A stretch of DNA of 64,000 bases from Liquidambar formosana (Eukaryota > Streptophyta > Magnoliopsida > Saxifragales > Altingiaceae), in the NCBI GenBank assembly GCA_039720395.1, contig CM077826.1, positions 34,928,687-34,992,686 of the forward strand. Direction: 5' to 3'. Position numbers and translations under genes: made by a program. The notes under the pieces are model-generated. The model was not told where the DNA came from. It saw only the letters and a program-made list of their open reading frames with translations, and made no database searches. This document shows, piece after piece, positions 57,001 through 64,000 of the stretch; positions within the stretch are counted from its first letter, which is position 1, and each line of letters opens with the position of its first letter.

Positions 57001-58440
57001 CATTGGAGTTATTATTTGGCCTACAAAGAGTTTATTTTCAACACCGACCATAAAACTCTTAAGCACGTCAATAATCAACAACATCTTAATAAGAAGCATG
57101 CCAAGTGGTGAGCTATCTCCAACAATTTGATTTCTCTTTGAGACATAAATCCGGTGTTCTTAATAAAGTAGCCGATGGGTTTGAGTAGAAGGGTTCATCT
57201 CTTGCTTGAGATGCAAAATAGGGTGGCTGGTTTTGATGAATTCAAAGTGCATTATGATGAAGATCCTTATTTTGGGAAGATTCTCCATGCTTTACAAAGT
57301 GGACAGCAGGCTACCAAGACTGAGTTTTTTTTACAAGATGAATTTCTCTTCAAAAGATTGAGGTTATGTGTGCTTCACTGTTCTCTAAGAGAGAAGTTGC
57401 TTATTGAACAACATAATTTGGGTCATTTTGGTGAGAAAAAGACTCTAGAATTGCTTCAACAATACTACTTTTGGCGGGGAATAATCAGAGATGTTATTAG
57501 GCATGTTCAAAGGTGTCATGTTTGCCAAAAAAGTAAAGGGACAGTCACTAATGTAGGGCTGTATTTGCCACTTCTTGTACCTATCAGCCCTTAGAAATGC
57601 ATTAGTATGGATTTTGTGCTTGGTCTTCCACCAACCCAAAAGAAGAATGATTCGATTATGGCGGTTGTTGATCGATTCTCCAAGATGGCACATTTTATTC
57701 CATGTCGAAAGGCAACGGATGCATCTCATGTTGCTAATCTTTTCTTTAGAGAAGTCTATGAGTTGCATGGGATACCTACTTCTATTGTGTCCGACAAAGA
57801 TGCTAAGTTTCTTGCTTATTTTTGGAGAACTTTGTGGCGACTTGTGGGAACCGAGTTGAGCTTTAGTACTTCATTTCATCCCTAAACTGATGGACAAACT
57901 GAAGTTGTTAATAAAAGCCTTGGAAATTTGTTAAGGTGTTTGGTTGGTGAAAATCCTAAATGATGGGAACACATTCTTCCATTGGTTGAATTTGCTTTCA
58001 ATTCTTCTCTCAATAGGACTATTCATACTTCTCCTTTTGAGGTTGTTTATGGTTCCAAGCCTTATAGTGTCCTTGATTTGGCTCCTCTACCACTTTCCAA
58101 GAAAACTAATGTTATGGCAGAGGATAAGGTAGCTTTTATGAAGGAAATTCACGTTCAAATTCAAGCCAAAATAGAGGAGTTTAATGCCAACTATAAGACA
58201 GCTGCCAATGTTCATAAAAAAAAAAAAAAAAAAAACTTCTTTTCAAGGCCGCCGATCTTGTATAGGTGATTTTAAGTAAGGAACGACATCCAATTGGGAC
58301 TTATATGAAGTTGAATGATCGGAAAGTGGGTCCTTACAAGATTTTACGCAAGATTGATGACAATGCTTATCTCCAACGTGTTTAATGTACCGCACTTGAG
58401 GTCCTATTTTGCAGCTGAATCTTGAGGGCAAGCTTTTTTT
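54057..58440 (+). pseudogene. Ty3/Gypsy (Reina/CRM-like) gag-pol, many stops
   Basis: All parts are in order across frames: gag (54090-55150) with FRGSLNLEEFIDWLNTIERIF and a canonical zinc knuckle CX2CX4HX4C (55108-55149). Next are protease with IIDGGS (55401-55415, normally DTG; DGG(S/A) is common in this plant group), and RT (55874-56620) with [26 protein letters not shown] and YFDD. RNase H has LDCNASGVGIRG and NTDHKTL (56750-57110). Integrase has HX3H...CX2C (57411-57525), then MDF, SDKDAKF and DGQTEVVN (57607-57915). It ends NVPHLRSYFAAES. Stops occur at many points (for example 54546, 56087, 56377, 57592, 57884 and 57961), often C-to-T type, so it is inactive. Confidence 0.93.
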
Positions 58441-58450
58441 CAGAGGGGGA
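58441..58450 (+). other. Polypurine tract of the Gypsy element
   Basis: CAGAGGGGGA directly after the end of pol and just before the LTR. Confidence 0.8.
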
Positions 58451-58452
58451 GT

Positions 58453-58879
58453 CGTAATGTGGATTATTTGTTCTAGAAGCTTGTTAAGAAGGGACAGTTC
58501 AGTCTCTCCAGCACTTGAAAAGAACCAGTAGCCCTATTTTTCCAGCATTACCCTTCAGTATATCTATTTGTAGCATGTTATTAGGTGTGTATTTGTCAAT
58601 TGCAGCCTTTTGTTGTTATAAATAAGCTGATAAGACTATGTTAGAAAGTAGTTTTCGATATATTCAATTACAAACAGAATTTGTAGAGCTTAGGGCTCAA
58701 TTTTCTCTCCTAAATAAGACTCAACAGATTTTCTTCCCTTTTCTCTCAATTTCTCTCTTTCTTGTGAATTTTCTTGCAATTTTCCTTGATTGTTGACTGG
58801 AGATCGTCACTCCCACTGGCCTTGTTCTTAAAGTGGACCACCATAGCCCATGGATCACCTAACTTTATCTTTCATCAGA
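58453..58879 (+). mobile_element. 3' LTR of the Gypsy element (about 425 bp)
   Basis: Starts near 58453 (CGTAATGTGG, perhaps from TGTAATGTGG) or 58459 (TGTGGATT), and ends near TTTCATCA. A TATAAATAAG TATA box lies at 58619-58628, followed by a leader-like CT-rich stretch. Exact ends are uncertain because no 5' LTR is available. Confidence 0.6.
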
Positions 58880-59525
58880 GAAATTAGAAGTTGGAATATG
58901 CAAATTAATATAAAAATACAAAAGTATTATGTCAACTAGGTCATATACATTAACCTCTCCAATATACTGATTGAGCATGAAGCCGAATTCTAACAATGCC
59001 TTGATTATCAGTAAATAAAAGCTAATTTCATCCCAGAACATTATGACCCATAATATTTTAGCTGCACATTTGAAAAAGAGCACTAACGAAGATTAGAACA
59101 CTAATAATTAAGTAAACGAGCCATGCAACATTCTGCCAATCCTCCCAAGCTTGCCAGGAAAATTAAAGACTTGCGACTAAAAGGCACTCCTTGGCATCAT
59201 GTATATATTTTGTAAAAGTCACATTCTACACCATTAGGTTTTCTCTGGCAATGATAAACTGCTGCTGCTGAGTTATTTCAGCAATTGACAAAGGCCTAGT
59301 CCATAAACTCGTAATTCCAGACCGCTTTAAATTATATTGAAAGGTAATGTCAGTAGTGAAACCAAGAAAATGTCAGTAGGGAAATTGTTCAATGAAGTCG
59401 ATGGTTAAATGCCTACAATCTGCCATCCATGAAAGGGACAAAAAAAAAAAAAAAAACCCGGTTGCAAAAACAGTGTACAGATTAGTAGCTTTATTTTAGA
59501 CAGCTAAAATGTATTATCTACAGTG
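58880..59525. other. 3' flank of the TRFL gene
   Basis: No ORF or repeat recognised except an A-run at 59441-59456. It probably includes the 3' untranslated region of the minus-strand TRFL gene. Confidence 0.45.
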
Positions 59526-60256
59526 TTACAAGTACCCTGATCTTGTCTCATATACACTTCTCCCACCACAGCTAGCCAGCTTGCTTGAGCTAAGATTTGG
59601 TGGAACCTGCGCATGCATCTTAGCAAGCTCTCTCACTCGTAGCAAAATCGATGCAGGGATGGGCATTGAAGCATGTTTCCGAGAATTCATCTACATAATT
59701 GACCAGAGACACCATTATAAATTAAATAGCCATGGGAACACAAGTAAAAAGCACAAGGATTTACAGAAATTCAAGTGAGACATAACTGGTTATATTTCTA
59801 AATTCCTGCTACATTGATCTCTTATTTATCCTTACACAGAGGAATTCATAACAAATATTCTGAAAACTTCAGAAAATAGCCACATCAGGAGAACTTGCAG
59901 TGCACAAAAAGAGTTTAGTTCTCAGTTGCATTTTATCAGTCCTTTATTTTTCCTCATCAAAAGAAATTCTAGACAAATAATCTGAAATTTTCAGAAAACA
60001 GTCCCGTCAGTAGAAATAAGAAATGCACAAAATGAGATTAGTCCTCAAGTGCATTCTACCATGTGGGGTGGGTGGATGAAAATATATTAGATGCAAATTG
60101 CAATTGCTCAGATAGTAAAAGTTCATCTAATACAAACTTATTATATAAACCAAGAGATATAACACTGTAGTAGACTTACTAGTGCATAATGCTCCGATCA
60201 AAAAGTTAACCATAAAATAGAAAGAAGCTGTTAAGGTGTAAAAACCCTGCCCTTGC

Positions 60257-60338
<82 letters not shown>

Positions 60339-63300
60339 AAGGATTTCAAGTCACACAATTGCACCCTACATGAACAATGACAACACATTCAACAGGATCA
60401 ACCAACATATATTCAGAAAAAAATTGAACATGACATACGGTAATACACGAATCTTATTTCAATCAAATGACCATAGAGATGTGGATACATCAAAAGTAAA
60501 ATTCTCCATCACTTGCAACGTTCACTTATGGCTCATTTCTAATCCACAAGTCAACCACCAAGAGACCAAGACATGGGCTATGTCATTATTACACACAGAC
60601 AATTAAAAACATGGACATGAGGGCCCATACACCATGTTTCCTTCCATATACTTCTTATGCAACCAAACTCATCTTCCATCATCAAAATATCCAAGGAACA
60701 AGTACTAAAAGTGTACACACAAGAGCGCACTGCGCACATGGGATCTTTTTTCCCAGATCATATCACCAAAGCAACATGAATCCAAACAAAATATCAAACT
60801 CTGTTGACCGTAATGCTTATCTATGGCTGCTATTTTGTCCATAAGACTGCCAACAAGGGAAGGGCAATGTCATTGTTCTTTCTAAGACAAACACACAAAC
60901 ACACACACGCACATAAGATTATGCTTACCCCTTTTTCTGGAGGTGTCTGTGCAAAGCTAGCTCTCAGCAGGTTCCTCCATTTGTCCTACAAAATAAAACC
61001 TGTTCTCAGCCCAAAAATCTTAGTGATGGTCAAAACCTAGTCCAATATTTAACATTTATCAATCTGTGAGAGTGATGCATGATTACAATTCAACATGAGC
61101 ATGCATTGGTTTGGAATAAAATATTTACAAACAAAATTGTAGAGTCCATACCTTGAGATCAACTGAGGTACGATATGAAATGGACGCAAAGGCAAGCCGT
61201 TTGATCTCAGACCACCTCCCAGCTCCATACATAGATACTCCATCAACTAGCTTCATAACCTCACCAAGAGTCCAAGCTCGATGATGTTTCCTTCTCATTC
61301 CACCTTTTGCTGTGGGCACAGTTACTATGTTATCGTCTGAAGTATCCCCAGATGAATCTGTGTGTTTCAGCTCCACTTTTTGTTCCAGCTCAACCATACC
61401 TGTTCCTGACAAAGCATCTTTCCCTGGCGCAGCAGTAAGCTGGGAAGAAGAGGGGAAAATAAATAAATTTATACATTATATATATATATAATATTTTTGT
61501 ATTAAAAGGAAAGAAAACAAAAATTCCTATCAGCAATAGGGACTAGGGATACATTGCCATCAATTAATAGATATATCATTATATTTCTCATGAGAGATGG
61601 GAAACCTCAAATACTATATCAACCAAAGCCCAATTTTTATTTTTTTCCTCAGAGCCTGCATCCATGTCCTTTTCATCTGGCTGCTTTACCTCTTAAAATC
61701 TTGAAGAAATAGCAGGACTCCTTGTTGACTAGGTCTTTACAAAATGTGAACAAATCATGTCAGCCACTTTTCTCCTTATTGCATCACCTATGAAGACTAC
61801 TACATCCCCACATTATGCATTCTGGGATTGGTTTCTATCAACAGACACACCAACAAAACATGTGTGCTGCATAGCTCTTCTCCAGATAAATGAGAGGCAA
61901 TGAATGACAGACCAGACAAGAACAAGCAAAATAGATTGTCACACCCAACCTAATATATACAGGGACTAGGGAGGGAACTAGACTATGCACTCAGAATGGG
62001 ACATCCACAATGTAGCCAATGTAGATTCAACTAGGTGAAACACAGCATTGCATTACCTCCAAATAAAAATGTCAAGAACTCCATCGATAACTAAAGTAAG
62101 AGTTATCTAATCAAATCAATGAAGAAAATGATCAAGTTACTACATGATAGATACAGTGTCTTACCGGCTGCTGAAAATGTTGAGAAGCAGATCTGGCTAT
62201 CAAGACTTCACCCCCACTTTCATTATCTCGTTGAGAATTACGCACACCAAGGGCCTTCTTTACCAGTTTAGCTGCCATGCCCGTGCCACTAGGATGGAAT
62301 TTCTATCAATTGCAAAACAAACAACAATATTAATGCCATATGAACCAATTCTCCTTTTTATCATAAATCAGCAGTATAATAAAGTAAAATAACAAAATGA
62401 GAGGTTAAACTTCAAGGAATAACTGAATAAATAACTACACATAATTATAAATGCAACATCTGGTTTATTGACAGCTACAAGAAATTAATTTTGACAAAAA
62501 TACCAACAACAATAACTTCGCTTGAAGAAAACATTCCAAGCTTCAGAAGCAGAAAATAATCTGAAAATCAAGATAAACCAAACCAAATCTATATTGCTCA
62601 GATAGTCAGCTAGATAATGGTTTCACATACCATAAGAGACATAACATTTTTCCTTGGACGGCTTCTTCGTACACGAGAAACATAAGGAACCTGGACCCCA
62701 GATCCTCCAAGAGAATCCAGTCGGGTGACAACAGCTCTCCCATCAGAGGAGACATTTCTAACAGGCATAACACGAGATTTGGGAGAAGTCTGATCCTGTC
62801 CATAATTTTTAGCTGAAGATAGTAATCTTCCACTATACTCTCTGGATTCTACTTCTGAAAGTTCTTCAATATATCGCCTTGTGGGCTTCCGAACTCTTTT
62901 AGCAGCTCTCTGTTCAGTGAGAAGATCATCACTTCCACAATCATATTCCATACTAGGATTTTCCAATCTCTTGCCAGAAACAATTTGACGATCTTCCATT
63001 TCACTATTGTGGCTGACTGGTGAATCTCTGCAGCTATCATTTACTGCTCCAACTACCGAATCCTTGGCAAAAGTACCATCCACACTCTTACAGCTTTCTT
63101 CTTCACCTTTCTTCACCAATTTGTTATTTCTAAAGATAAAAGACGAGGTTGAAACATCACAAGAATTGGTCAATCCCATAGCAATCCTCCTCTTAAGCCA
63201 CTGCTTGTCCTTGACAGTAGTATCTCGCCCAAACGTCGCTTTAAAAGTTTCATGAAGTTCTCTAATTGATAAGTTGTCCAAGCATATCTCCCCCTTTAAC

Positions 63301-63930
63301 TTAGAAAAATCAGGCTTTGAACTAGTACAAACAGCAGAAGCTGATGATACGCTTTCAACAGGTCCATCCAAAGGTTTTGAGCATTCCCCAACACTCCCAG
63401 ATTGATTGATATGGCCATCGATCAAACCCGGCGTTGATGAAGGAACAGTTTCCTGCAAGGGAATTTTAGATTGGAGCTTCTTATCAAAAGCATGCAATTT
63501 ATCATGCTGATCAGAACACTGCCAGTCTACAATCATATAAGCAGAAGAATGATCAGGAGATCCACATGCTAAGCGGAGCCTCTCTTCCTGTTTAACCTTT
63601 TGCAACATCTCCTCGATGTACTACACAAAGTTAAAAGGCCGAAAAGGATCCAAGACAATTAATAGCTAAGTAAGCCGAAATGAAACGCATATTTGCAGAT
63701 GCACGAACAGAAACAACGGGAGAGAAAAAAAAAAAATTTGGGGATTGCCATCGATACAAGAAACATGCAACCCATAAACTAAATAGAGAAGAAGTCTAGC
63801 ACAAACTATACAACAGAGTAACAAATTTCAAGTTAAAAAGTTCACCATCAGGGTTTTAGTTTAAATGTAATACAAAATAACAATATACCTGGTGTACAGG
63901 GGCAGGTATTTCATACCCCCGAGTTCTTTT
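59526..63930 (-). CDS. TRFL: TRFL-type Myb (telobox) protein, 5'-partial, 6 exons seen
   Basis: Exons: 63889-63930, 62631-63620, 62165-62302, 61152-61439, 60929-60985, 59526-59690; all join in phase 0 and give 559 residues. The 5' end is outside the window. Seen: a Ser/Asp-rich region with KDKQWLKRRIAMGL, a basic AAKRVRKPTRRYIEE segment, RVRRSRPRKNVMSLMKFHP, then a C-terminal Myb domain RKHHRAWTLGEVMKLVDGVS, ...GAGRWSEIKRLAF, with telobox VDLKDKWRNL split by an intron. Homologues are Arabidopsis TRFL3/TRFL6. Family members are nuclear and are named for telomere-repeat binding in vitro; several do not bind it clearly, so the role here is open. The first exon seen has a weak acceptor (GAAATAG). 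Confidence 0.92.
60258..60333. repeat. (CT)n(CA)n microsatellite in the last TRFL intron
   Basis: About 42 bases of CT then 32 of CA. ORFs of 60-117 codons over it are artefacts. Confidence 0.95.
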
Positions 63931-64000
63931 CTATTTCTTGGTACTGAGGTAGGACAGAGAAGAATGCACTGTTATCTCTGCTTATCTAAACACAGCAATC
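63931..64000 (-). other. TRFL: TRFL intron running off the window
   Basis: A pyrimidine tract (minus strand TTCTTCTCTGTCCTACCTC) precedes the first exon seen, consistent with a 3' splice region. Confidence 0.5.

Noticed and set aside
55464..57768. Minus-strand ORFs of 65-107 codons
   Set aside because: Antisense shadows of the Gypsy pol.
60127..60606. ORFs of 60-117 codons
   Set aside because: Built on the (CT)n(CA)n microsatellite inside a TRFL intron.

Overview
The window is nuclear DNA of a flowering plant, most likely a woody eudicot; I cannot name the species. The evidence is AT-rich sequence, long introns packed with transposons, plant-type LTR retrotransposons primed by initiator-Met tRNA, and three plant genes on the minus strand: a RING-H2 (ATL-type) protein at 33655-34119, a DRG GTPase in 11 coding exons at 36349-48023, and a TRFL/Myb telobox protein at 59526-63930 whose 5' end lies beyond the window.

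Layout. 1-2254: 5' part of a minus-strand LTR retrotransposon (A) inserted in the 5' LTR of B. 2255-13001: B, a large plus-strand Tat/Ogre-like element that keeps only a gag-like ORF, followed by about 6 kb of non-coding DNA rich in small hairpins. B itself sits one base upstream of the gag ATG of a decayed Copia element (C). 13002-16291: C, joined to an internally deleted relative (D). 16292-22600: gene-free, with a candidate Helitron and two candidate TIR elements. 22600-29490: one decayed minus-strand LINE split by an hAT MITE, a MITE-like segment and a solo LTR. 29490-33650: relics, including a 400-bp foldback element. 33655-36300: RING gene, candidate SINE and an F-box remnant. 36349-about 50860: DRG gene and its probable leader; the introns hold two TRIMs, a candidate solo LTR, a SINE, hAT MITEs and a tandem duplication. 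50990-53225: two hAT elements with 8-bp target duplications. 54057-58880: decayed Ty3/Gypsy element (Reina/CRM-like) with a 3' LTR. 59526-64000: TRFL gene.

The DRG and TRFL genes are neighbours in the same orientation. In Arabidopsis their homologues are also neighbours (At1g17460/At1g17470 and At1g72650/At1g72660), so this appears to be an old linkage that the repeats have expanded. The most unusual structure is in element B at 7.9-10.7 kb: dozens of short hairpins whose arms differ from copy to copy yet remain complementary while the loop core is conserved. This looks like compensatory change in an RNA and I know of no description of it.
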